From: JACTOJ01 sp032335695
GTDB lineage: Bacteria; Bacillota; Clostridia; Clostridiales; Clostridiaceae
Assembly: GCF_032335695.1 (NCBI RefSeq)
Contig: NZ_JACTOJ010000025.1
Span: 1 to 61,582, forward strand
Direction: 5' to 3'
Length of the DNA stretch: 61,582 nt
Position numbers and translations under genes: made by a program. The notes beneath the pieces were generated by a model, which was not told where the DNA came from, did no database searches, and worked only from the letters and a program-made list of their open reading frames with translations. Numbering within the stretch: position 1 is the first letter of the stretch; every line of letters begins with the position of its first letter. Of this stretch, positions 54,988 through 61,582 are shown piece by piece.

Positions 54988-55449
54988 CTATATTCTTCCT
55001 TTGCCTGTAACGTGATCAATTCTTATTCCATATACCTTTGCCTTATCTGCAGCCTTTTCTACATATTTTCTTCCTTCTTCCATATAATCAGAAGAAAACT
55101 TCTTTACGAAAGCCATGAGAGCAGCAATTTTTTCCTCTCCACACACTTCCTCTGCAGTTCCGAAAACTATTGCGCTTCTATAGTCAGTGCTAAATTTATC
55201 TGCAAGTATATCATGCTTGGTTACAGCAGTAAAAGAAACCTTATTATTCTTTTTTATCATATCTAACTTTTGTCCCTCTGCAGCGCAATGAAAATATATT
55301 TTTTCATTCTCATATACATAATTTATAGGAACTCCGTAAGCATATTCCTCTCCATTTATAGCTAGGAATCCAAAATCTGCAGTGTTTAATATTTCTATAG
55401 TGCCCTCACTGGACAGCTGTCTTTGACTTTTTCTCATTTCTTTAAACAT
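54988..55449 (-). CDS. Pyridoxamine 5'-phosphate oxidase-like flavoprotein (NimA-like)
   Basis: The 153-aa protein has the split-barrel FMN-binding fold. FLAINGEEYAYGVPINYVYE and IYFHCAAEGQKLDMI are the usual flavin-binding strands of the NimA/5-nitroimidazole-reductase-like group. It may reduce nitro compounds or bind flavin or heme; the family is functionally mixed. AGGAG precedes ATG. It is 12 bases after the acetyltransferase gene at 55462, so the two form an operon. Confidence 0.85.
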   Translation of the reverse strand: MFKEMRKSQRQLSSEGTIEILNTADFGFLAINGEEYAYGVPINYVYENEKIYFHCAAEGQKLDMIKKNNKVSFTAVTKHDILADKFSTDYRSAIVFGTAEEVCGEEKIAALMAFVKKFSSDYMEEGRKYVEKAADKAKVYGIRIDHVTGKGRI

Positions 55450-55461
55450 AAGTAAAACTCC

Positions 55462-55983
55462 TCATATTTTCTTAAGCATATGAATATCATCAAACCATTC
55501 TCCATCATAATAAATAACCTTTTCGTTTCTGCCTATTTCCTTATATCCAGAATATTCATATAGCCTTTTAGCTTTCTCATTGAAATCAAATACTCCAAGC
55601 TCAATAAATTTAAAGCCTAAATTTACGCATTCCTCTTCAATAAGCTTCATAACGATTCTACCTATCCCTTTTCCACGATAAGTGCCCTCTCCTATTATGA
55701 TGCTTATCCATGCGGTCTTTTCGCCTTTATTGATGAGTCCTCCGAATTTATAAATTATGCTGCATACTCCAATGGCCTTATCTTCATCGCGCACTATATA
55801 GGTTATCTTATCCATATTTTTTTTAATTGCTTCCATGAGACTCTCAGGCTCTGCATCCATAATCATCTTTTCAGAAAATCTAGGAGTTATAAGAGGTTTT
55901 ATTTTCTCATCATTATACCATTCACACATGATGGCAAATATATCTATAGTATAATTCGTTAGTTTCTTTATATTTATGCTCAT
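55462..55983 (-). CDS. GNAT-family N-acetyltransferase
   Basis: The 173-aa protein has a clear acetyl-CoA loop, GEGTYRGKGIGRIVMK (near residue 95), and strand 5 plus helix FIELGVFDFNEKAKRLYEYS (near 130). Substrate unknown. AGGATAATACA precedes ATG. First gene of a two-gene unit with the flavoprotein, 33 bases downstream of the nitroreductase gene, and possibly cotranscribed with it. Confidence 0.87.
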   Translation of the reverse strand: MSINIKKLTNYTIDIFAIMCEWYNDEKIKPLITPRFSEKMIMDAEPESLMEAIKKNMDKITYIVRDEDKAIGVCSIIYKFGGLINKGEKTAWISIIIGEGTYRGKGIGRIVMKLIEEECVNLGFKFIELGVFDFNEKAKRLYEYSGYKEIGRNEKVIYYDGEWFDDIHMLKKI

Positions 55984-56016
55984 TGTATTATCCTTTTCTT
56001 GCTGTTTATACTAAGC

Positions 56017-56547
56017 TTATTTTATTATAGTAACGGTATTTTCTTTTCTTGGAGCTGGGGAAGCTTCTGCCGCTTTATAACCAAAAGCGCCTGTTCCAAA
56101 TACACTGAAGCCGCTTGGAATTCCTAACTCTTTTCTGACGCTTTCGCCCTTTGGAGAATTAAGAAAAACTTGAATGGAATAAATCCAGCAAGAACCTATA
56201 TTTAGAGATTCTGCTGCTAAAAACATATTTTCAAGAGCTAAAACACAGTCTTCTTTAGAAGTAGGAACTGCCAAATCACCTGAGGCTATTATAAGAGTAG
56301 GGGCATTGTAGAATACAGAAAATGCCTTATTATCAGCTTTTCCTATAGCTTCTTTAGCCCCTTCATTTATTTTCTCTAGTAATTCCTTATTCTGAACAGC
56401 GGTAAAATGCCAAGGTTGTCTGTTCATACCTGTAGGAGCAAACTTAGCTGCCTCTAAAATTAAGTTTAATTCTTCATCGTTTATGTTCTCAGCCTTGTAC
56501 TTTCTTGTACTTCTTCTGTTTAATATAGTTTTCAGAGTTTCATTCAT
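56017..56547 (-). CDS. Nitroreductase-family flavoprotein
   Basis: The 176-aa protein starts MNETLKTILNRRSTRKYK, the FMN-binding R-R-S-x-R motif. It continues with AKFAPTGMNRQPWHFTAV and ends with the conserved glycine-rich GTGAFGYKAAEA. Nitroreductases use FMN to reduce quinones, nitroaromatics or related compounds with NAD(P)H. The start at 56547 is chosen because GGAGGG lies 8 bases upstream; the frame opens 7 codons earlier without a site. Confidence 0.92.
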   Translation of the reverse strand: MNETLKTILNRRSTRKYKAENINDEELNLILEAAKFAPTGMNRQPWHFTAVQNKELLEKINEGAKEAIGKADNKAFSVFYNAPTLIIASGDLAVPTSKEDCVLALENMFLAAESLNIGSCWIYSIQVFLNSPKGESVRKELGIPSGFSVFGTGAFGYKAAEASPAPRKENTVTIIK

Positions 56548-56569
56548 TGATTTTTCCCTCCATAACAAA

Positions 56570-56616
56570 AATACTTACAATTAATTATACTTCTAAAATA
56601 ATTAATTGTAAGTATT
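56570..56616 (-). terminator. Terminator of the thi operon
   Basis: AATACTTACAATTAATTA and TAATTAATTGTAAGTATT pair perfectly (18 bp) around an 11-base loop, followed on the minus strand by TTTTTG. It lies just past the tenI stop codon. Confidence 0.78.
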
Positions 56617-56625
56617 ATATTAAAA

Positions 56626-57222
56626 TTATAGGATAGCTAATCTCAAACTTTTCAAATATTCCAAAGGCCTTTCATTTTCCATAACCGAGGACATGAACGC
56701 GGCTCCCTGTGCACCTGTATTTAATACCTCTTTTAAATTATAAGAATTTATTCCTCCGACAGCTATCACTGGTATCGTTAAGGCATGGCATATGGTTTCT
56801 AGGAATTCCATACCTCTCCCTTCCAATCCCCGCTTGCAGGCAGTATTAAATATATGGCCAGCTATAACGTAATCCGCTCCCTTTTTTTCTGCTGCTACGG
56901 CTTCTTTTAAGGAATGTATTGATACTCCTTTTAAACCATTAAAAGCTTCTTGAAAATTCATAAAAGCTTCATAGCTTAATTGTATTCCATCAGCTTTTAC
57001 CCTATTAGCCACTTCGTAATTTCCATTGATTATCAATAGGCTTCTATTATCCGTAATGATTTTAGCTTTAAGAGCAATCTCATATAAAGCTTCCGACGGC
57101 AAATCCTTTTCTCTCAGAATTATTGCATCTGCTCCACCCTCTACACTTTCTTCTATAATCTGCCCTAAAGTTTTATTCTTTAAAAGTTTTCTGTTGGTAA
57201 TAGCAAATATTTTTCCGATCAT
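56626..57222 (-). CDS. tenI: Thiazole tautomerase (TenI)
   Basis: This 198-aa TIM-barrel protein belongs to the ThiE/TenI family. AGHIFNTACKRGLEGRG (near residue 120) with its His, DGIQLSYEAF and VSIHSLKEAV match TenI, which converts the thiazole phosphate carboxylate to its aromatic tautomer, better than the ThiE phosphate-synthase pattern. The ATG at 57222-57220 overlaps the thiH stop codon (ATGA), so translation is coupled; an earlier in-frame ATG at 57255 lacks a ribosome site. A ThiE assignment cannot be fully excluded. Confidence 0.82.
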   Translation of the reverse strand: MIGKIFAITNRKLLKNKTLGQIIEESVEGGADAIILREKDLPSEALYEIALKAKIITDNRSLLIINGNYEVANRVKADGIQLSYEAFMNFQEAFNGLKGVSIHSLKEAVAAEKKGADYVIAGHIFNTACKRGLEGRGMEFLETICHALTIPVIAVGGINSYNLKEVLNTGAQGAAFMSSVMENERPLEYLKSLRLAIL

Positions 57223-58325
57223 TTTACACACTGCCAATCCTTCATAATTGCACAATAGCCTTTATTAGAAAGCATATTTTTTATTTCTTTTACACTTCTT
57301 CCATCCGCGATTTCAAACTGTCCTTCCCCTTTATCTTTTTTGGTATGACCACCAATCTCTACAGAAACCCCTGCTGATAGTTTGGTTACTCCAATAGGTA
57401 TCAAATTATCTCTAAGTTCAGCACTCTCCCTAGTGGTCATATTTATTCCAGCTCTTGGCATAAAAAGTTTAGATGCCACCATTATCTGAACCAGATTTTT
57501 ATCATTTACATCATATATATCTGTAAAGCTCCCAGCATGGGGTCTTATTCTTGGTATGGACATATTAATCTCCATATGAGGAAAATTATCCTCTATATAT
57601 TTAGCATGAAGTCCTGAAAAATATGCCTCTTTTCTCCAGTTAGTAAGTCCATATAAAGCTCCTACTCCTATGGAGCTTATTCCAGCCCTACAGGCTCTTT
57701 CTGGTGTTTCAACTCTAAATCTATAATCCTTCTTTGGCCCTTCCAAATGTATTTTATCATAAATTTTCATATCATAGGTCTCCTGATAGATAGTTAATCC
57801 ATCTACACCTGCCTCTACCAGCTCCCTATATTCTTCTTCCTTAAGCGGGTAGATTTCGATGGATATGGAATCAAAATATTTCCTCATGATCTTCACTGCA
57901 TCCTTAATATAAGCTACAGGACTATAATGTCTTGACTCTCCAGTAAGAAGAATAACGTGTCTTAGTCCCGTTTCAAATATATTCTTACATTCCTTATCTA
58001 TTTCTTCCATAGTAAGCTTCTGCCGCTTTATATCGTTATCTAGATTATAGCCGCAGTAAGAGCACTTATTTATGCAATAATTTGATATATATATTGGAGT
58101 ATACAGCACCACTGCTTTACCAAAATTACTAAGAGTAAGCCTTCTTGCTTTTTGGGCCATCTCTTCCAAAAACTTCTCTGCAGTAGGTGCTAGAAGGCAT
58201 AAGTACTCTTCCTTAGATATATACTCCTTAGTAAGGATATACCTTATTCTATCCTCAGTAACAGTTTTAAAAAATTCATCAACATCATACTGCTGAAGCT
58301 CTGCTGCTATATGAAAAAAACTCAT
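57219..58325 (-). CDS. thiH: 2-iminoacetate synthase ThiH (radical SAM)
   Basis: This 368-aa radical SAM enzyme cleaves tyrosine to dehydroglycine (2-iminoacetate) for thiazole formation. The cluster motif CINKCSYCGY (C-x3-C-x2-C) is near residue 85, and LLTGESRHY and IYPLKEEEYREL follow as in ThiH. Use of ThiH rather than the oxidase ThiO fits an anaerobe. It is 12 bases after thiG and overlaps tenI by 4 bases. Confidence 0.95.
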   Translation of the reverse strand: MSFFHIAAELQQYDVDEFFKTVTEDRIRYILTKEYISKEEYLCLLAPTAEKFLEEMAQKARRLTLSNFGKAVVLYTPIYISNYCINKCSYCGYNLDNDIKRQKLTMEEIDKECKNIFETGLRHVILLTGESRHYSPVAYIKDAVKIMRKYFDSISIEIYPLKEEEYRELVEAGVDGLTIYQETYDMKIYDKIHLEGPKKDYRFRVETPERACRAGISSIGVGALYGLTNWRKEAYFSGLHAKYIEDNFPHMEINMSIPRIRPHAGSFTDIYDVNDKNLVQIMVASKLFMPRAGINMTTRESAELRDNLIPIGVTKLSAGVSVEIGGHTKKDKGEGQFEIADGRSVKEIKNMLSNKGYCAIMKDWQCVK

Positions 58326-58337
58326 TTATACCACTTC

Positions 58338-59102
58338 CTATCTTAAGAACCCAGTCAATGGCGATGATGCCTCTGCATAGGATTTTTCCGCTCCAAGTCT
58401 TGCCAAGAAGCCTTTTCTCCCTGCTTCTACTGCATACTTAAAGGCTTCAGCCATAAGCACTGGATTTCCTGCAGTAGCAAGTGCAGTATTGGCAAGTACT
58501 GCTGCAGCTCCCATTTCCATAGCTTCTGTCGCATCTGAAGGTTTTCCTATGCCTGCATCCACCACTATTGGCACCTTGATTTCTTCTATAAGTATTCTTA
58601 TAATCTCTCTAGTCTTAAGGCCTCTGTTGCTGCCTATAGGTGATCCTAAGGGCATAACTGCTGAAGCTCCTGCCTCCACCATTCTTCTGGCATCCATAAG
58701 ATCAGGGTTCATATATGGAAGAACCACAAAACCTTCCTTTGCAAGCATCTCTGTAGCCTTTATAGTTTCATAATTATCAGGCAGAAGATATTTATTATCA
58801 GAAATAATTTCTATTTTAACCCAATCTCCACAGCCTGCAGCTCGTGCAATTCTAGCCAGTCTTACAGCTTCTTCTGCACTTCTAGCCCCAGAAGTATTAG
58901 GCATTATTATACAATCTCTATCTATATAGTTTAATATGTTTTCTTCCTCATCACTAAGATTCACTCTTCTTAAAGCAGCAGTAACCACATTGGTACCACT
59001 GGCTTTTATTATATCAGGAACCATTTTATTTGAGGAATATTTTCCTGTGCCTACAAACAATCTACTTTTTAAGACTTTTCCACCAATCACAAGCTCATCC
59101 AT
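58338..59102 (-). CDS. thiG: Thiazole synthase ThiG
   Basis: The 254-aa TIM-barrel enzyme condenses 1-deoxyxylulose 5-phosphate, dehydroglycine and the ThiS thiocarboxylate. VKIEIISDNKYLLPDN holds the Schiff-base Lys (near residue 95). LFVGTGKYSS, VMPLGSPIGSNRGL and VVDAGIGKPSDA are family signatures. GGAGGAAG precedes ATG, one base after the thiF stop codon. Confidence 0.96.
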   Translation of the reverse strand: MDELVIGGKVLKSRLFVGTGKYSSNKMVPDIIKASGTNVVTAALRRVNLSDEEENILNYIDRDCIIMPNTSGARSAEEAVRLARIARAAGCGDWVKIEIISDNKYLLPDNYETIKATEMLAKEGFVVLPYMNPDLMDARRMVEAGASAVMPLGSPIGSNRGLKTREIIRILIEEIKVPIVVDAGIGKPSDATEAMEMGAAAVLANTALATAGNPVLMAEAFKYAVEAGRKGFLARLGAEKSYAEASSPLTGFLR

Positions 59103-59103
59103 T

Positions 59104-59907
59104 TTATACTTCCTCCTTTAAAAGAAGTCTTACCGCAGCATTTGCTTCATGATTGGCAGCTACGGCCACTCTTGAAGCCATGAGTCCACAGCCTACTCCT
59201 GCCTCTGTTTCTAAATCTCCTGTCATATAAAAATTGTCTTTTATTCTCCTGGTTATTACGGAATTCGCAGTGTAAAACCCAGATACTCCAGAAGCAGCTA
59301 TAAGTTTTTTATCCTTCATACTGCTTAATACCTCAGCAACTAATGCAGCCTTACAAGAAGCATTATCAAAAGCTTCAATTATTATATCTACATCCTTGAA
59401 TATTTCTTTAATATTGCTCTCATCAAGAAAAACATCCTTGGTTTCTACATCTATAAAGGGATTGCACTCCTTTATGGTTTCCTTCATGGCTTCCACCTTT
59501 TTCATACCTATATGTCTGACAAAATAGTACTGCCGGTTAAGATTGCTAGGTTCAACTATATCAAAATCCACTAATAAAAGCTTTCCTACACCCATTCTTG
59601 CTAGAGCTACAGCAGCATTGGAGCCAAGCCCTCCAAGTCCAGCCACACCAACTTTAGCCTTCTTAAGCTTTTCATGTACAAAAGGAGTATGCCTAGCGAC
59701 CATAAGTGCCTCCAGTTCTTCTTTGGATGGCATTTCTCCTCTTTTTATTAAAGTAATTTTATCATTATCCCTTAAAAGCACATCTTCCTTTATAGGAAAA
59801 GCGTTATACACTAATATATCCGCATCCTTTTTAAATTTTTCTCTTATATTGAAGGCTGTGCTTCCTGCTTCTACTTCTGTAATAATTTCATTAACATAAA
59901 TCTTCAA
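59104..59907 (-). CDS. thiF: ThiS adenylyltransferase ThiF with N-terminal ubiquitin-like domain
   Basis: The 267-aa protein has an N-terminal beta-grasp, ThiS-like region of about 60 residues (from MKIYVNEIITEVEAG to LIKRGEMPS) without a C-terminal Gly-Gly, then the E1-like adenylation domain. GVAGLGGLGSNAA (ATP loop, near residue 88), DFDIVEPSNLNRQYY (near 120) and DNASCKAALVAEVL are present. No zinc CxxC pairs are visible, as in the short clostridial ThiF group. It activates the C-terminus of ThiS. It is one base after thiS. Confidence 0.9.
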   Translation of the reverse strand: MKIYVNEIITEVEAGSTAFNIREKFKKDADILVYNAFPIKEDVLLRDNDKITLIKRGEMPSKEELEALMVARHTPFVHEKLKKAKVGVAGLGGLGSNAAVALARMGVGKLLLVDFDIVEPSNLNRQYYFVRHIGMKKVEAMKETIKECNPFIDVETKDVFLDESNIKEIFKDVDIIIEAFDNASCKAALVAEVLSSMKDKKLIAASGVSGFYTANSVITRRIKDNFYMTGDLETEAGVGCGLMASRVAVAANHEANAAVRLLLKEEV

Positions 59908-59908
59908 T

Positions 59909-60103
59909 TTAGCCCCCTCCTACAAATCTTATTAATTCAACCTGAGACGAGGTAGTTAATCTTTTATCTGCATACTTATTTTTAGCTATAATTTCTCTGT
60001 CCACTTCAACTACTACCTTATCAGACTGCAGCTTTAACTTAGTTAAAAGTTCAGAAACTGTTATACCTTCTTCATAGTTTGCTTTTTCTCCATTAATAAT
60101 CAT
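59909..60103 (-). CDS. thiS: Sulfur carrier protein ThiS
   Basis: The 64-aa ubiquitin-like protein ends in RFVGGG, the site of thiocarboxylate formation. It contains MIINGEKANYEEG and VVVEVDREIIAKN, both typical. The start at 60103 is set by AAAGGAGG 8 bases upstream. It is separated from thiC by 56 bases. Confidence 0.95.
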   Translation of the reverse strand: MIINGEKANYEEGITVSELLTKLKLQSDKVVVEVDREIIAKNKYADKRLTTSSQVELIRFVGGG

Positions 60104-60159
60104 TAATACACCTCCTTTCAATAAACTACAATTTTTCCTTTAAAATTTATAATTTATAT

Positions 60160-61458
60160 TTACAGTGCAAGTTCTTCATGGTTAAGTATTTTTTTCATAG
60201 TTCTCATAGAGCACATCTTTCCACACATGGTACAAGTCTCTGCATGCTCAGGAGAAGATTCCGCTCTATAGCGCTTAGCTTTTTCAGGATCAATAGCCAG
60301 TTCAAACATCTTATCCCAGTTAAGATCAGCTCTGGCTTTGCTCATAGAATTGTCCCAAGCTATAGCTCCTTTAATACCTTTGGTTATATCCGCTGCATGA
60401 GCTGCTATTTTTGTTGCAATTATTCCTTCCTTCATATCTTCAAGATTTGGAAGTCTTAAATGCTCTGCTGGAGTAACATAGCATAGGAAATCTGCTCCAC
60501 TGGAAGCTGCAATTGCTCCTCCTATGGCAGAGGTTATATGATCATAACCAGGCGCTATGTCTGTAACTAATGGACCAAGCACATAGAAAGGAGCACCATG
60601 ACAAAGTTTTTTCTCCATAAGCATATTTGCTTTTATTTCATTAAGGGGCATATGGCCTGGTCCTTCAATCATAACTTGTACATTTCTTGCCCAAGCTCTC
60701 TTAGTAAGCTCTCCTAGAGTTATTAGTTCCTTTATCTGAGAAGCATCAGTTGCATCATGTACAGAACCTGGTCTACAAGCATCTCCCAAGGAAATGGTAA
60801 TATCATATTTTTCACATATATCTAAAAGTCTGTCGAAGTGCTCGTAGAAGGGATTTTCCTTATTATTAAGCTCCATCCAGGCAAATAAAAGAGAACCTCC
60901 TCTAGATACAATGTGAGTCAGTCTTGGATTATCCTTCACTACTCTTGCAGTCTCTCTATTTAACCCTGCATGTATGGTTATAAAATCAACTCCATCTTGT
61001 CCATGTTTCTCCACAACATTGAAGAATTCATCCACAGTTATATCCTTAAGCTCTTTATCCCAAAAGCCTATGGCATCATACATAGGAACGGTTCCAAGCA
61101 TGGCTGTGGATATATCTACTATTCTTTTTCTTAGCCCCTCTGTTTTTCCGTAATTAGATAAATCCATTATAGCTTCAGCTTTCATAGCTATCGCTGTTCT
61201 TACCTTATCCAGCTCCATTTCAAAATTGCAGCAGTCCTTTGATATGCCAAGATTTACATTTATCTTTGTTCTAAGTCCCTCTCCTACACCCTCAGGGCTT
61301 AGGCTTTTGTGATTCTTATTAGCCGGTATCACTACCTTTCCTTCTGCTATGAGGCTTCTTAATTTTTCCACCTCTATGTTTTCTTTTTTTGCTACTATTT
61401 TCATTGCTTCTGTGATTATTCCTTTTCTTGCAGCATCCATTTGAGTAGTATATTTCAT
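60160..61458 (-). CDS. thiC: Phosphomethylpyrimidine synthase ThiC
   Basis: This 432-aa radical SAM enzyme converts aminoimidazole ribotide to the thiamine pyrimidine. The C-terminal cluster motif CTMCGKMCSM is near residue 411. FITIHAGLNRET, SRGGSLLFAWM, DACRPGSVHDATD and MIEGPGHMPLNEIK are family signatures. First gene of the thi operon, with TAGGAGG 6 bases before ATG. In most bacteria a TPP riboswitch precedes thiC; none is visible in the 124 bases left in the window, and a hairpin typical of insertion-sequence ends begins only 20 bases upstream. Confidence 0.96.
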   Translation of the reverse strand: MKYTTQMDAARKGIITEAMKIVAKKENIEVEKLRSLIAEGKVVIPANKNHKSLSPEGVGEGLRTKINVNLGISKDCCNFEMELDKVRTAIAMKAEAIMDLSNYGKTEGLRKRIVDISTAMLGTVPMYDAIGFWDKELKDITVDEFFNVVEKHGQDGVDFITIHAGLNRETARVVKDNPRLTHIVSRGGSLLFAWMELNNKENPFYEHFDRLLDICEKYDITISLGDACRPGSVHDATDASQIKELITLGELTKRAWARNVQVMIEGPGHMPLNEIKANMLMEKKLCHGAPFYVLGPLVTDIAPGYDHITSAIGGAIAASSGADFLCYVTPAEHLRLPNLEDMKEGIIATKIAAHAADITKGIKGAIAWDNSMSKARADLNWDKMFELAIDPEKAKRYRAESSPEHAETCTMCGKMCSMRTMKKILNHEELAL

Positions 61459-61477
61459 AATTATCCTCCTAAATCAT

Positions 61478-61582
61478 AACCACCGGCTTAGCCGGTGGTT
61501 TGCTCAGCCCTATAAGGGCCTATTACTGGCTGGGCTGAAAGCCCTCTGAATCAGTCTGCCAATCGCATATTTTCCCATGCAG
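61478..61582. mobile_element. Possible IS200/IS605-like element end (hairpin) upstream of thiC
   Basis: AACCACCGGC and GCCGGTGGTT pair perfectly (10 bp) around TTA at 61478-61500. They are followed by a second structured stretch (AGCCCTATAAGGGC, and CAGCCC pairing with GGGCTG). GC-rich hairpins of this form are typical of the subterminal ends of IS200/IS605 elements. No transposase frame can be recognised in the remaining 80 bases, so this could instead be part of the thiC leader. Confidence 0.4.

Noticed and set aside
56626..57222. thiE (thiamine phosphate synthase) for the last gene of the thi operon
   Set aside because: The AGHIFNTACKRGLEGRG and IQLSYE segments fit TenI better; ThiE remains a weaker alternative.
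61459..61582. TPP riboswitch upstream of thiC
   Set aside because: Expected from other thi operons, but none of the conserved riboswitch blocks can be found in these 124 bases.
1..61582. CRISPR arrays, tRNA or rRNA genes
   Set aside because: No regularly spaced direct repeats with unique spacers, and no tRNA or rRNA core sequences, were seen on either strand.

Overview
The window looks like a low-GC, spore-forming, anaerobic Firmicute, most likely Clostridium. The evidence is strong AT bias, AGGAGG-type ribosome sites, frequent TTG and GTG starts, a gerA-type germinant-receptor operon, a HydF [FeFe]-hydrogenase maturase and a thi operon with the anaerobic ThiH. Both window edges fall in insertion-sequence-like DNA (an IS256-type transposase start at 1-223, an IS200/IS605-like hairpin at 61478-61500), so the window may be a complete contig that broke at repeats.

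Region 1 (1 to about 17542) appears to be one mobile element, more AT-rich by eye than the rest. At its right end a translationally coupled minus-strand operon encodes a tyrosine recombinase (425 aa), a 1411-aa protein with four DNA-binding-like repeats and a degenerate recombinase-like C-terminus, a second tyrosine recombinase (579 aa) and a small coiled-coil protein (202 aa). This resembles the TnpA/TnpB/TnpC set of Tn554 with one giant extra member. The same strand continues into a complete topB. The right end of the element interrupts a second, chromosomal topB, whose first 174 codons survive at 17525-18052. The element therefore seems to insert into topB and to bring a replacement copy whose DNA differs at the matching position. 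Its cargo includes a Gabija-type pair (gajA, gajB), a GHKL ATPase with a nuclease-like C-terminus, a divergent XRE regulator sharing a perfect palindrome with it, and a possible 33-aa membrane peptide.

Region 2 (18 to 26 kb) is chromosomal: a GH43 glycosidase, a secreted thermolysin-like protease, a small zinc-ribbon protein, a DegV protein, a DEAD-box helicase and pdxST (vitamin B6). Region 3 (26 to 41 kb) has two ABC-2 export systems and two NarL-type two-component systems transcribed divergently from one 70-bp region, with a YibE/F membrane protein and a wall-anchored phosphatase between them.

Region 4 (40.6 to 50 kb) has a germinant-receptor operon (gerA-, gerB- and gerC-type), an orphan 58-aa peptide gene with its own terminator, and a very large secreted subtilase. 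Region 5 (50 to 61.5 kb) has an ABC-F ATPase, aspA next to hydF, two acetyltransferases, a flavin reductase-like protein, a nitroreductase, and the operon thiC-thiS-thiF-thiG-thiH-tenI.

A repeat of about 270-300 bp occurs at 30309-30580 and 45042-45338, with a remnant at 21613-21673. The two copies differ by compensatory changes in several stems, so its RNA or single-strand fold seems to be under selection. The repeat and the topB-targeting defence element are the two most unusual things in the window.
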